Notes: a model not told the origin generated them from the letters alone. Shown: positions 19,774-30,200, numbered from the stretch's first letter. The stretch is 64,000 nucleotides of DNA from Anaerolineaceae bacterium (GCA_016124855.1 WGMX01000037.1:1-64000); one strand, 5' to 3'. Numbers and translations are program-made.

Positions 19774-19868
19774 AACAAGAGGTCAGGTCTTTACCGGCAT
19801 AAATCGGATCAAAAATCTCACACCTGAGAGCATCCGGTTTCAGAAGGAGAGGCTTTAGACCTCTTGTT
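19774..19868 (+). ncRNA. Candidate structured RNA in the leader of the YD-repeat gene
   Basis: A perfect 11-base inverted repeat closes the element: AACAAGAGGTC at 19774-19784 and GACCTCTTGTT at 19858-19868. Inside are ACCGG (19793-19797) with CCGGT (19834-19838), and a hairpin TCTCA-CACC-TGAGA (19816-19829). CAGGT at 19784-19788 could pair with ACCTG at 19822-19826. I cannot match it to a known riboswitch class. It ends about 65 bases before the start of the giant gene. It could equally be a mobile palindrome or a DNA-level site. Confidence 0.4.
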
Positions 19869-19933
19869 CATTTCTATGAAAATTGTATAGTGGAGATAGG
19901 GCATACAAGGCAGCCGTCAAAAGGGGCTTGTTT

Positions 19934-22900
19934 ATGAAAAAGATGCGCTTTTATTCAGTGATGTTATTGCTGTTTACCATGGCTTTTGGCACGGGTATAC
20001 ATGCGCAAGAAGCGACCGAAGCGGCTCCGCCACAAGTTACCGATACCTGTGGTGATGTACGCTTCTTAATGGCGCGGGATACAACCCCCGATCAACTGCT
20101 GCAAGGCGGTGGTGTGCTGCAATCCGGCACATCTGCCAGCGGGCAGGTCGGCGCGGGAACCGATATGGGCGACCACTGGATGTTTGTGGTCGATGGTGCC
20201 AACAGCAGCGCCACTGCGAATCTGACCTTCACGGATTTGCCCGCCGACGTGCCTTTTGAGTTTGCCTTATTTCAAGGCATGACGCGCATCACTCCCGGCA
20301 ATACCTATCAACTCATTACTGACGGTGAAACTTACACGCTGCCCACCAAAACCAACGGTGTTTATACAGTGGTGGTGCAGCTCGCGAACATAAATGATTT
20401 GGAACGGCTGTCGCAAACCGTTTCCTATACCATCATGGCGGATTTTCAATCGGGCGGGGATACGCTGGCAGCGGTGAATGCCAAGCGGGTCAAAGACAGC
20501 CAGACCAGCCAAGATTTGATTCAAGGGCAGGATTATTCGATACAAGATGGCAAGCAAATCTTCAACTTCAGAAGCGGCTCGATCTTCAAGATCAACGCCA
20601 CCGGATTAAAGGCCATCACCCAGATGCCGGATAAGGCCGGTCGCGTAGATTTTGACGGCGGCGGCACGTTGATTGTAGACAATTGGGCCAAAGAGGTGAG
20701 CTTACTCGGTGGCAACCTGTCGGTCATCGGGCAAATCAACAAAGTGCAGCGTACCTATTACATCGAAAACTTTGGTTCGGGGCAGTCGCTGATTAATCCG
20801 GCACAGACCGGTTTGGGCGATGTCACCGACTCGAATGGAACACATGTCGCCACTGATTGGGCAGGCATCACCGGAATTTGGGTGATGACTGACTGTGTAG
20901 GTTACAAGCTGGCGGATGGTCGTATTTTCACGGTGGTGGTTGATAACCAGATTACAGCACGAGACTTTCAGATATTCGGCACGGCGACGGCGGCTTGTCC
21001 GGCTTATTCCATGCGGGTTAGTGCCATCAACGCGGCCTTAAAAACGGTCGATGAAGTACTGTGTTTCGCGTGGCAGCCTGTCGCTGCCGGAACCGAAGTC
21101 ACACTGCGCGGCGGCGTACTCCAAGCCAGCCTGCTCAATGGTCGTTCGATTAAGCTGCAATCCGATGTCATCCGCATGATTCCGTTGGCCGGTGCGACGA
21201 ACGACGACGCGCCTGATTTGCCGGTCGATGTGCAGGTCAACGACAACGGGCAGACAGTGACCATCAAATTGGATTGGACGAACCTCGCCAGCTTTGGTTA
21301 TGCCGATGAAGGTGAAAATGGGCGCACCTTGAGCTTTACCTTCATTGATGAACCACGCACCAGCACCACCCGACCGGGGCAGAATGTGCTGTCGGTGGAT
21401 GCAGTAGAGGATGTGCTGCACGTCGTTTATCGCGGCGCTGGCGCAAATGGCGCGAACGGACGTGAACTATTGATGCTGCCGCGTGGAGAAAGCTACCTTG
21501 AGATCGTTACACCTGCCGGAACGCCAACCTTCGATGGCGCGGCCTTCAACGGGCAGGCGCTGCCCAATGAAGCCGGTTATCAAGCGCGCGGGTTGAACAA
21601 TCTCGGCGGTGAATGCTATCCCGTCAATACCCTGCTGCAAAACCTCAACTGCGCGCCCAATGGCGATATTAATCCTGCCAATGGCAATTTATGGTATTCC
21701 GTGACCGATTTAACGGCCTATCATCCAGCCTTTAATTTGTCACTCACCCGCAGTTATAACAGTTTTGACTTCAATCAAGATGGCGCCTTCGGGCCGGGAT
21801 GGTCGAGCGATTTCCCGTTGGATTACGCGGTAAGCTTTGACGACACCACCAATTCACGACTTGTTGATCTGGCAAACCCTGATCCCGCCGCCCGCATCAA
21901 TTACCGGCTGGGCCTAGATGTGACGTGGGCAGCGCGGGGAATCCTGCTGCTGACGACTGCCAGCGGTTCGCAGCATGAATTCGTCCGTGATGACAAAGCC
22001 ACCAGTTCACAGGGCGAGATATATCGAGCGTTGACCATGCCGGGATGGACGTTGAGCCGCACCGGAGCAAATGCGCTGGCACGGGTGCGCTCTAATTGGA
22101 CGCTCACCGAAACTGGCGGCCTAACCTTAATTTTTGACCGTGCTGGACGGCTGCGAAGTCTGGGAAATCCGGCGCAGGGTTACACCGCCACTATCAATTA
22201 CCCTTGGTCAGATAACCTCAGCGGGCCGGGTGAGTTGGGCGATAAACCTGTGACCATTACTGATACGACTGGTATGCGCCAGCTTGAACTCTATTACGAC
22301 AAATCGAATCATATTGTCATGTCACGTCTGCGCGACTTGTTGAACTCGGATGTCGAAGGCGGCGCCTGTAATCTGGATGAGTCGTGCTTTGAAGTGAAAT
22401 ATGGTTATACCGATGGTCGCCTCACCGATGTGACCTATCCCGGTGGACAAAAAGCCACTTATGCCTACGACGAACAAGGCCGCCTGATTCGACACGATGA
22501 TCCTCGCGCACCGGTTGCCCCCATTATGGGCTACACCTATGATGACAGCGGCACGTTGGGCCAAGCGGCAGTGACAACTGCTTACATTTTGAATGCCGAT
22601 GAAGCACTCCCTAAAGATAATTCGTTCGTCTGGCGAAAACTCGAAACGTCGATTGATGGCGGCAAACGCAGCACCAGCGTGACGGATGAGAACGGCACAA
22701 TTCGCCGTTATGTCTATCAACTGTCGTCGGGCAGCCTAACCTCCGCAGGCGATAGCTATACCCTGATCGAAAGTGATAACCTGTGGGCGGCAGCCGGTAG
22801 TTTTGAAGCTGTTCCCACCAAATATAATTGGGCAGAAGGCCAGTTAACTTCTGTTCTCAGCCGTTTCCCGCAGGGCGCGACCAATACCGGACGCAACCGC

Positions 22901-25900
22901 GTGGATTTCAACGCCGACGCCAACGGACAAATCGCCGGCTTAAGCGGCGGTTATCCCGGTTTGAATATCACCACCGCGCCTTCGACTCCGGCGCAGTTTC
23001 CCATTCGCCAGATTGTCCCTCAGCAGTTGAGCTTCGCTGATGGGTCATCGTGGAATTTTGGCGGCTACAACGATGCCGGATTTTTCACCAGCTACATCGA
23101 CAACAATGGCGCACGTTACACCATCGAGCGTGATAACAGCAATCGTCCGACACGCATTACCCGCAATAACGACAATGTGTCATGGCTGCTGACCTACAAT
23201 GGCACAACCACCATGCTTAGCAGCATTCTGCAAACCAACCTGCCTAAAAACGACAATGGCTACAAAGTCGAATATCAATGGGATGGCTTGGGGCGCTTGG
23301 TTGGGGTCAATGACAGTGTGCTGGGCAGCTATACCATTGCCTATACACCCATGCAGCAGGATTCGGATGGTAACTTCTATACCGAAATCACCGTCACTGA
23401 TCCGTCGGAGTCGGTAACGATTTCGCGCTTTGATGGGCAAGGTCGCTTGATCGAAACCCGTCTGCAATCCAGAGCCGATGCCACCGATTATCTCAGCCGC
23501 ACCACTTACGAATATGATCCTGTCGATAAACTGCAACGTGTTTCGGCTGTCGTGCGCTGGTTAGCCACATCAGGTGAACCGGTAGCATCCCGTACCAGCT
23601 ATCAATATGCGCCGCTGCCTACGCTCGATCAGGTCGGTGAATCGACATCTATCGGCGGCACAAAAGTCACGCAAACCGACGCTTATGGTCGCCAGACTGT
23701 CGCCGTTTATGACGCGCTTGGTCGCATCCGTTTGATGGGGGATGAGCAAGGTTTGCTGCGCCGCTTTGATTATACCGTCAGCGGTGTACAGAATCCGCTG
23801 CCTGCCAACAGTATTAACCAGAACGGCTTGAAAATTGTCGAAACCGATTATCTGACAGGCAAACTCACTGCCACCACCAACTACCTCTTTGATTTCGGCT
23901 GGCAGTTGACCGGTGTAATCCGCACCGAACAAAATCCGTTTGTGAATGTTCCCGGCAGTTGGCAAGCCGAGTGGCGCTTATTCTCGCAAACCGTGAACGC
24001 CCTCAACCCCAACCTTAAGAGTTTAATCGCGCCCGTCGAAGCTTTTCCTGATCCCGGCATCGTTTGGAGCAGCACCTATACCAATGGTCGCCCGACTCAG
24101 TTCACGGCTCAACGGATCAATCCGCTGACCGGCAAACCGGACATCGACCCCAACCTCAAGTCCAGCGTTGACTTTCTGGGTCGTCCGTTGGAGTTGACGC
24201 AAACCGTCAGCGGTTTTACCCAATCCACCTTGATTACCTACTGTGTTCAAGCCAATGGCGGCACATTGGAACTGCGCTCGAAACCGGGGGCGACTGCCGT
24301 AAGCTGCGACAAACCCGCCGATGCAGCCTTAGCATTAGGTTACGATGCCCACCATCGGCTTATCAGTTTGGGTAATGTCAATGGCACACGTACGTTCACT
24401 TACACTGCCGATACTGCAAACGATGGCACAAGCGTCAGCATCGATGCTGCCTCATCAGGAGGGGGAAGCATCAGTGCATGGAAACTGAGCTACGCCGCCG
24501 CCGGACAGCTCATCGCATGGACGGACGAGCAGGGCATTGCCCACACTTACGCTTACGATACACTCGGTCGTCTGACAGCCGTCACCGTTGCCGACCAACC
24601 GCAGGCTTCATTCACCTTTGAATATAACTTGGCGGATTTGCTCGTCAAGCGTGTCGATGGAACTGGACGCGGCCTTGCCTATGCCTATGACGCGGCAGGT
24701 CATTTAATCCTTCAGCAGGATGTGCTGACGAAGGATTCGGTTAGCTACGCTTACGATACACGTGGTCAGTTGAGCAGCCAGATTTCGCCGTTAGGCAGCG
24801 TGACCACTTACGAATATAACGATCCGGTTGACCCGACCCGTCTGACAGCCGTCATCACCGCCGCCGGACGTGAACAATTTACATGGAATGATGCCAGCGC
24901 CACCGTGACACACATTGATCCGCGTGGCAGCCAGACCGTCTATACCTTCGATGGCTTGGGCGAATTGTGGAAAGTCGCCACACCTGCTGGACGTGTCTAT
25001 CAACTGGTCTATGACGAAGCCGGCAGCCTCACCGGATGGCAGGTGCAGGAAGGCAGCGATAGCCGCGCCGTGAAATTGGATTATGACTTCGCCAAGAATC
25101 GCGTCTCAGTCAGCGCCAATGGCGTGGATTGGAGTTGGGGTTTTGACCTCACCGCCGCTGGTCAACTTGCCGCTATCACCAATCCAGCAGGCCAAAAACT
25201 AGCCTTAACCTATGATGCTTTGGGCAAGCTGACCACCCTCATCGCTGGCGATAAACTCCAATGGAAGCTAGACCGCACCGCTGCCGACCTCAAAGTGACC
25301 GGCCCATCGGGTGAAACCGCCTATAAATTCGACGCGCTTTATCGCATGGTGCAGCAGCAGCAAGGTGAAGCAACCACTGGCTATGAATACGCCACATCCG
25401 GCGATAACAACGGTTTGGTCAATGCCCGTCTGACAGATGTTGATGGCACACAAATTTACACCTTCTGGCCCGGAGATGAACGCCAACCGCCGCAAATCAT
25501 TGTGCGGAAAGCAGGCCAGCGCTTAACCTACACCTATAACACCGAAGGTTTGCTCGACAGCATCAGCCGTGAAGTCTGTCTGGTCGCGCCCTTTGCTGAT
25601 TTGAAAGCGGTGGCGCTCGATCAAGTGACGCAGCTATCGCCCACCGCGTGTGAGGATGAAACCTCAACCGATGTCTGGTTGGGCAGCACGCGCTTTGTCT
25701 ACGACACATTAGGTCAGCCCATCCGCACCATCGACTCCGAGCAAAACTCCGAGTCCTTCACCTACGACTCGGTTGGCAATCTGGTCAGCTATCAGAACCC
25801 TGACGGCAAAAGTTACACCTACGAATACGACGGACAAAACCGTGTGACGCGCATCACCAGTCCGGCAGGCATTGATCTGCTCTTTAGTTACGCGTTAGGT

Positions 25901-28609
25901 AACATCGCTAGCGTTTGCCAAGCGCGCAGCCTCGATCATCAGGATTACGCGACCTGCGCCAAATTGGGCGGTGTCATCTCAGGTTATACCTATGACGCGC
26001 TGGGGCGGCGTGTCAATGAACTCATTCCTCTCTCGCCCGGTAATGGTCAGGTTGCGACGACTTATGACGCTGCGGGCGGCGGCGCACTCACTGATGTTGG
26101 CGGCTTGGCACTGACTTATAGCAAAGACGGTTTAGGCTTACTCAACAAAATTGGCGATCAAGCCCTAACCAGCACCGGACTCAACCAATTTGGCAGCATC
26201 AGCGGTGATGCCAGCCTTGATGTGACCTACGATCCGCAGGGGCGCTTGGCAGCCGTTAAATCACAGGCCAACAGCCTCACCATTGCCTACGCCGATGACG
26301 GCGCAGGTTACACCATCACCGATGATAAAACCGGCGCGGCCTTAACCTTCAAAGCAGGTGGCAACGGCCTCATCGACTCGATTGATTACAAACCCGGCAA
26401 TCCCGACGAAACGACTCCCGCGCTGCAAATTCAGTACATCGGGCAAGAAGCCAACGGCCTAACCTCCTTCAGCTTGCTCTGGGGTGATAATTATGTGACC
26501 GATTTCCGCGCCAATCGACGGGGCGAAAATATCTACCTCAATCATCAGACGCAGGATTTTGATCTCGGCCTAACGTTAGATACTGTTCATACGTCCAGCG
26601 GCTTGTTACAGCGGCAGGTCATCACCGGTGGCAGTAAGAGCGCCGGATACTTCACCAGCAGTGTGAAAGGCGGTTACATCACCGTCTTAGGCTATGACCA
26701 GAATGACCGCTTGCTCACCATGCGCCTGAGCGAAGCCGATGGCAACCGTTTGATATATCAAGCGACTTACGTTTACAGCGATTTCGGTCAGTTGCTGCGC
26801 GAAACCCGTCAGTACGAAGGCGGCACACAGGCTGTTATCAATTACCGTTACGATACCGGCAATCGAAACTTACTGGTCAGAACCGATGTCAGCATCAGCC
26901 AAGCCAAAGCCGATGAGCAGCAGTCAGCGGCGGGCGTCGTGGCCTTGTTTTTACTCGGTTCGGGCGGAGCGTTCGGGTTCAAGCGCTTCGGTACACGCCG
27001 CTTACTTTCCGGTGTTTTGGTCACAGGTTTATTAATCGGCCTAATCGGATTCACACCAACCAGCATCACAACCGCACAAGATAGCCCTACACCGGTAACC
27101 CAAGCCCGTTTCAATTATGCCTATGACACACGCGGCAATTTGACTTCCGTCACCGCAGAACGCGCTGAAAACGCCTGCGTGACCTACACCTACGACGCAG
27201 CCGATCACCTCACTACCGTGACTAACGCCGATAAGACGAGCGTCGCCTATAAATATGATGCCTACGGACGTTTGGTATCAGCCGGCAAAACATCACTGGT
27301 CTATCTGGGCGACTCGCAAATCCCATTGATGGTCGTTGAAAATGGCACACCGCGTTTTTATGCCCACACTGCCGATGGCGATACCTTGTTCCAAGCCAGC
27401 GGCGAGTCCATTACACCCTTCATCAGCAGTGGCGATGGTCAAGTCCTCGGTCAGCGTACTTTTGGCACACAAGAAAAGCCGGAAGATGTTCATCCGCTGT
27501 GGCTGTTCGATCCGTTGGGACGTTACCTAACCTTATCCGCTCCCGCTGCCGTCACTGACCCTTGCACCATTTTGACCGAGAAACCCGCTGCCTCGACTCC
27601 CAACTTCTTGCCTGCTCTCAATGGCATGTTGTGGGATACGACTTCCAATTTGTACTTCGGCGCGGGTCGAGCCTATTCACCGGCCTTAGCCCGTTTCCTA
27701 CAGCGTGATCCATTAGGGCCGGATGCACAGGGCAATATCTATAACCTGACCGCCCGCCGCAGCACGCCGCCCGTTCGTAAAGCCGACGTACCTTATTTGG
27801 ATGGCTTGCTCAAGCTCACCACCGCTCACGATCTCCGAAATCAAGTGAGCGGCCTTAGTGCGACAGCCGTTGCGGATCAATTTGCGCCTGTGCCGTTGGG
27901 TGCATTGAACGATTCTTTTGCTTCTGACTTGACTCAGCCGCGTCTACAGCAGCAAAGCACATTGGAAGGCTTACTCAATCTGCCGACATGGTTAGCCACT
28001 AACTACAACTTGCCGGGGCCGCGCTTCAATCCGATTACCGGAGCGCTCCAACTGTTACCGGATAATGCCCCCGGTCAAGGTGGATGGGGCACAGCCTCGC
28101 ATCCAGATTTGAAAAATGGCATTTGGGGCAGTCCGCTGCAAACCACCGTACCGCTTGCACCCCAACAGCAGCTTGCCGGTTTGGTGGCAGGGATGCAGCT
28201 TATCCCGCAGCCCTTTACCACGTACCTCAACCGCTCATGGCAGGCAACCGAGCCGACGCTAACCGCCAGTTGGCAAACCGTCGCACCCAATTTCTCGCTG
28301 GCGAATACACCCGCCGCCGTGTTGGATCGCCTGCCGCGTGGATTGCATAACTTTGATCAAGCCGTGAGTGTCTTGAAACTGGGGCAATCGTTGGATAGCC
28401 TCGCCACCATGCGCGGTCTGGATTGGGTTGAACGTTTCCTCACCGAAGCACTGCCAACCACACCGACTTTGCCACCTGCCGATGCCGCCGCGTGGAAGCG
28501 TGGATGGTTCACAGATGCACTTGCAGGCATAACATCGGGTGGCATTCCGCTGCCCGCTCTGCCCACCGTCAAACCGTTCTCACTCGGCCTGAACTTAGGC
28601 TCACGCTAA
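19934..28609 (+). CDS. Giant secreted RHS/YD-repeat protein
   Basis: 2891 residues from ATG 19934 (MKKMRF, preceded by AAGGGG). A Sec signal peptide (about 1-25, ending IHAQE) is followed by a beta-rich N-terminal region, a DUF6531-like start near 590 (FNLSLTRSYNSFD, FGPGWSSD), and then many YD repeats (xYxYDxxGRL) to about 2570. The RHS core end is at about 2577-2596 (GRAYSPALARFLQRDPLGPD; usual form GRFLSRDP). The tail of about 290 residues has no toxin motif that I recognise, and no immunity-like gene follows. Oddly, two hydrophobic segments at about 2331-2382 split the repeats: VVALFLLGSGGAFGF, then LLSGVLVTGLLIGLIGF followed by TTAQDSPT, which looks like a second signal peptide. This suggests an old fusion of two proteins. 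Role unknown: surface adhesion or contact-dependent delivery are options. Confidence 0.93.
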   Translation: MKKMRFYSVMLLLFTMAFGTGIHAQEATEAAPPQVTDTCGDVRFLMARDTTPDQLLQGGGVLQSGTSASGQVGAGTDMGDHWMFVVDGANSSATANLTFTDLPADVPFEFALFQGMTRITPGNTYQLITDGETYTLPTKTNGVYTVVVQLANINDLERLSQTVSYTIMADFQSGGDTLAAVNAKRVKDSQTSQDLIQGQDYSIQDGKQIFNFRSGSIFKINATGLKAITQMPDKAGRVDFDGGGTLIVDNWAKEVSLLGGNLSVIGQINKVQRTYYIENFGSGQSLINPAQTGLGDVTDSNGTHVATDWAGITGIWVMTDCVGYKLADGRIFTVVVDNQITARDFQIFGTATAACPAYSMRVSAINAALKTVDEVLCFAWQPVAAGTEVTLRGGVLQASLLNGRSIKLQSDVIRMIPLAGATNDDAPDLPVDVQVNDNGQTVTIKLDWTNLASFGYADEGENGRTLSFTFIDEPRTSTTRPGQNVLSVDAVEDVLHVVYRGAGANGANGRELLMLPRGESYLEIVTPAGTPTFDGAAFNGQALPNEAGYQARGLNNLGGECYPVNTLLQNLNCAPNGDINPANGNLWYSVTDLTAYHPAFNLSLTRSYNSFDFNQDGAFGPGWSSDFPLDYAVSFDDTTNSRLVDLANPDPAARINYRLGLDVTWAARGILLLTTASGSQHEFVRDDKATSSQGEIYRALTMPGWTLSRTGANALARVRSNWTLTETGGLTLIFDRAGRLRSLGNPAQGYTATINYPWSDNLSGPGELGDKPVTITDTTGMRQLELYYDKSNHIVMSRLRDLLNSDVEGGACNLDESCFEVKYGYTDGRLTDVTYPGGQKATYAYDEQGRLIRHDDPRAPVAPIMGYTYDDSGTLGQAAVTTAYILNADEALPKDNSFVWRKLETSIDGGKRSTSVTDENGTIRRYVYQLSSGSLTSAGDSYTLIESDNLWAAAGSFEAVPTKYNWAEGQLTSVLSRFPQGATNTGRNRVDFNADANGQIAGLSGGYPGLNITTAPSTPAQFPIRQIVPQQLSFADGSSWNFGGYNDAGFFTSYIDNNGARYTIERDNSNRPTRITRNNDNVSWLLTYNGTTTMLSSILQTNLPKNDNGYKVEYQWDGLGRLVGVNDSVLGSYTIAYTPMQQDSDGNFYTEITVTDPSESVTISRFDGQGRLIETRLQSRADATDYLSRTTYEYDPVDKLQRVSAVVRWLATSGEPVASRTSYQYAPLPTLDQVGESTSIGGTKVTQTDAYGRQTVAVYDALGRIRLMGDEQGLLRRFDYTVSGVQNPLPANSINQNGLKIVETDYLTGKLTATTNYLFDFGWQLTGVIRTEQNPFVNVPGSWQAEWRLFSQTVNALNPNLKSLIAPVEAFPDPGIVWSSTYTNGRPTQFTAQRINPLTGKPDIDPNLKSSVDFLGRPLELTQTVSGFTQSTLITYCVQANGGTLELRSKPGATAVSCDKPADAALALGYDAHHRLISLGNVNGTRTFTYTADTANDGTSVSIDAASSGGGSISAWKLSYAAAGQLIAWTDEQGIAHTYAYDTLGRLTAVTVADQPQASFTFEYNLADLLVKRVDGTGRGLAYAYDAAGHLILQQDVLTKDSVSYAYDTRGQLSSQISPLGSVTTYEYNDPVDPTRLTAVITAAGREQFTWNDASATVTHIDPRGSQTVYTFDGLGELWKVATPAGRVYQLVYDEAGSLTGWQVQEGSDSRAVKLDYDFAKNRVSVSANGVDWSWGFDLTAAGQLAAITNPAGQKLALTYDALGKLTTLIAGDKLQWKLDRTAADLKVTGPSGETAYKFDALYRMVQQQQGEATTGYEYATSGDNNGLVNARLTDVDGTQIYTFWPGDERQPPQIIVRKAGQRLTYTYNTEGLLDSISREVCLVAPFADLKAVALDQVTQLSPTACEDETSTDVWLGSTRFVYDTLGQPIRTIDSEQNSESFTYDSVGNLVSYQNPDGKSYTYEYDGQNRVTRITSPAGIDLLFSYALGNIASVCQARSLDHQDYATCAKLGGVISGYTYDALGRRVNELIPLSPGNGQVATTYDAAGGGALTDVGGLALTYSKDGLGLLNKIGDQALTSTGLNQFGSISGDASLDVTYDPQGRLAAVKSQANSLTIAYADDGAGYTITDDKTGAALTFKAGGNGLIDSIDYKPGNPDETTPALQIQYIGQEANGLTSFSLLWGDNYVTDFRANRRGENIYLNHQTQDFDLGLTLDTVHTSSGLLQRQVITGGSKSAGYFTSSVKGGYITVLGYDQNDRLLTMRLSEADGNRLIYQATYVYSDFGQLLRETRQYEGGTQAVINYRYDTGNRNLLVRTDVSISQAKADEQQSAAGVVALFLLGSGGAFGFKRFGTRRLLSGVLVTGLLIGLIGFTPTSITTAQDSPTPVTQARFNYAYDTRGNLTSVTAERAENACVTYTYDAADHLTTVTNADKTSVAYKYDAYGRLVSAGKTSLVYLGDSQIPLMVVENGTPRFYAHTADGDTLFQASGESITPFISSGDGQVLGQRTFGTQEKPEDVHPLWLFDPLGRYLTLSAPAAVTDPCTILTEKPAASTPNFLPALNGMLWDTTSNLYFGAGRAYSPALARFLQRDPLGPDAQGNIYNLTARRSTPPVRKADVPYLDGLLKLTTAHDLRNQVSGLSATAVADQFAPVPLGALNDSFASDLTQPRLQQQSTLEGLLNLPTWLATNYNLPGPRFNPITGALQLLPDNAPGQGGWGTASHPDLKNGIWGSPLQTTVPLAPQQQLAGLVAGMQLIPQPFTTYLNRSWQATEPTLTASWQTVAPNFSLANTPAAVLDRLPRGLHNFDQAVSVLKLGQSLDSLATMRGLDWVERFLTEALPTTPTLPPADAAAWKRGWFTDALAGITSGGIPLPALPTVKPFSLGLNLGSR

Positions 28610-28624
28610 AGAACTGATTTAAAG

Positions 28625-28653
28625 CCCCTCCTTGTGTTTTGGGGAGGGGTTTG
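28625..28653 (+). terminator. Terminator after the YD-repeat gene
   Basis: CCCCTCC at 28625-28631 pairs with GGAGGGG at 28643-28649, about 16 bases after the stop codon, followed by TTTGGGG. The tail is G-rich rather than a T-run, so efficiency is uncertain. Confidence 0.5.
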
Positions 28654-28701
28654 GGGTGGGGTATGCACTCTTGCTTCAAACCAATATCTGATAGGCAAAT
28701 A

Positions 28702-28727
28702 AAAAAGACGGTCTAAGCCGTCTTTTT
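28702..28727 (-). terminator. Bidirectional rho-independent terminator
   Basis: AAAAAGACGG (28702-28711), loop TCTAAG, CCGTCTTTTT (28718-28727). It has a T-run on either strand and lies between the convergent YD-repeat gene and the pilin gene, so it can stop both. Confidence 0.85.
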
Positions 28728-28748
28728 CTGCGTTGAAAATGTTGAGAA

Positions 28749-28895
28749 TTACAGGTTCTTGACCAAGTTCGAGAAAATGTTACCAATAGCCGGGCCAAGC
28801 AGAGCGAGAATGACGATAACGACCACGGCGACCAGAACCAAAATCAATGCGTATTCGACTAAACCTTGGCCTTCTTCACGGGGCATGTACAACAT
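28749..28895 (-). CDS. Flp-family type IVb pilin subunit
   Basis: 48 residues from ATG 28895, which has AGGAG about 11 bases upstream; the frame is open further upstream, but that part is not pilin-like. EEGQGLVEYALILVLVAVVVIVILALLGPAIG is the classic Flp/Fap pattern: a short charged leader, Glu at position 5 of the mature protein, and one long hydrophobic helix that both packs the fibre and spans the membrane. No prepilin peptidase or Tad assembly genes are in the window, so it depends on genes elsewhere. The terminator at 28702-28727 ends it. Confidence 0.88.
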   Translation of the reverse strand: MLYMPREEGQGLVEYALILVLVAVVVIVILALLGPAIGNIFSNLVKNL

Positions 28896-29082
28896 AATAA
28901 GAACTCCTGATTTGAATGATGGTGTGATACGGATTAGATAATGACCACACATACAATCATCATAAGATATAAATTGATTTTTAGTCAATAGCCCTAAACT
29001 GAATTCACAAATTCTTAAGTATTCATCCCGCAATAAAACAATTTCACCGTTCATATGTGGGTTAATGGGCCAGTGCATTTCC

Positions 29083-29106
29083 GTAGGGACACGGCATGAC
29101 GTGTCC
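29083..29106 (+). repeat. REP-like palindrome
   Basis: GTAG followed by GGACACG (29087-29093) and CGTGTCC (29100-29106) arms. It has the GTAGGG lead seen in other REP-like copies of this window. It sits in the 255-base gap between the pilin and monooxygenase genes. Confidence 0.55.
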
Positions 29107-29150
29107 GCCTAAGACCGCGTAAAAACCTCATAATCAACAGCTCAAGTTAT

Positions 29151-29459
29151 CTACAACCAAGCGTTTTCGTCAGGGAAAATGATCACATATTCGGTGCGCG
29201 TAAGCGGTGTCGCCAGCATATCAGTGATCGTATCACGCCAACTCAAAAAGTGGGCAGTCTCGCGGTGCTGGGCGCGCGCATCTTGTGAGCGATAGAATTC
29301 AACTAGGACGAAGCGGGTAGGATCATCGGCTTGTTGTATTACCTCGAAGCGCGCGATGCCTGCCTCTTGGATACTGTTACGAGCATTTTCGACCGTCGCT
29401 GCTTTGAAGGCTTCCACATATTCCGGTTTGACGTGAAGGAAGACGTGTAAAATATGCAT
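29151..29459 (-). CDS. Antibiotic-biosynthesis-monooxygenase (ABM) family protein
   Basis: 102 residues. HILHVFLHVKPEYVEAFKAAT, ARFEVIQQADDPTRFVLVEFYRSQDARAQHRETAHFLSW is the dimeric alpha/beta-barrel ABM pattern, close to quinol monooxygenase or LsrG-like proteins. These act without cofactor on quinones or autoinducer derivatives, or degrade haem; the substrate cannot be told from sequence. It stands alone. Confidence 0.8.
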   Translation of the reverse strand: MHILHVFLHVKPEYVEAFKAATVENARNSIQEAGIARFEVIQQADDPTRFVLVEFYRSQDARAQHRETAHFLSWRDTITDMLATPLTRTEYVIIFPDENAWL

Positions 29460-29622
29460 GGACTTTTCTTTGATAGTTATGGTGTGGCGAGTATAGCATG
29501 ACCGTATGATAATAAAAAAGGTTCGCGATCCTTATCCATAACCGACGTTCATGACTGCGAAAATACGATACTCTTTGCACAGTTCACATATCATTCTGGC
29601 AAGACTCTCAAATCATAAAACG

Positions 29623-30141
29623 ATGAACTCAATCATTAAACACCTGCGAAGTTTCACACCCATAGACGACCTATCCGGCGAATTCCAATCCCTTTATCCA
29701 CTGTCAACGGCTGTTGAACACGTCAATGCTCTTGAAGGCCAACACTATGATGTGCGCGGCTCAAGGAAAACCCCTCTCGCTTTCACTGTCTTGATTCAAG
29801 AAAAACACACTGCTGAAAACGGGGCCTACAACACGACACTCGGATCATATTATCAAACGCAAGAGGATATTGTTGCTTTGCTCGATTTGGAGCTTACGGT
29901 TAACGGAGAAAAAACGGCGGTCAGGTATCGCTGCCATTTACGAGATGGCCTAAAAACCAAACTCTACATCCACATGATTGTCATCTTTGTCCTCGTTGTC
30001 TTAACCATCAGTCAGTCAGATGCCATCTTGTTCTTTGGAATCTTCTTCCTCATTACCGTCTATACCATCTCACAAGAATGGTCTGAACTTAAAAATGTCA
30101 AACAGGGTTTGCTTTCCCTCGTTGAACATGAATTGCACTAA
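29623..30141 (+). CDS. Hypothetical protein with a C-terminal membrane hairpin
   Basis: 172 residues from ATG 29623 (an in-frame start at 29551 is possible). A soluble N-terminal domain of about 110 residues is followed by two hydrophobic segments (LYIHMIVIFVLVVLTIS and AILFFGIFFLITVYTIS) and a short helical tail. I do not recognise a family. It is followed after 59 bases by a small antitoxin-like gene. Confidence 0.55.
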   Translation: MNSIIKHLRSFTPIDDLSGEFQSLYPLSTAVEHVNALEGQHYDVRGSRKTPLAFTVLIQEKHTAENGAYNTTLGSYYQTQEDIVALLDLELTVNGEKTAVRYRCHLRDGLKTKLYIHMIVIFVLVVLTISQSDAILFFGIFFLITVYTISQEWSELKNVKQGLLSLVEHELH

Positions 30142-30200
30142 TAAATTTGCTTAATGGTATACTTGGATTTTAGGAACTGTTTTGTTGTCGAAGACAAATC

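Noticed and set aside
27760-28609. RHS C-terminal toxin with immunity gene
   Set aside because: The tail has no recognisable toxin motif, the usual PxxxxDPxG cleavage context is not followed by a variable domain, and no small gene follows on the same strand.
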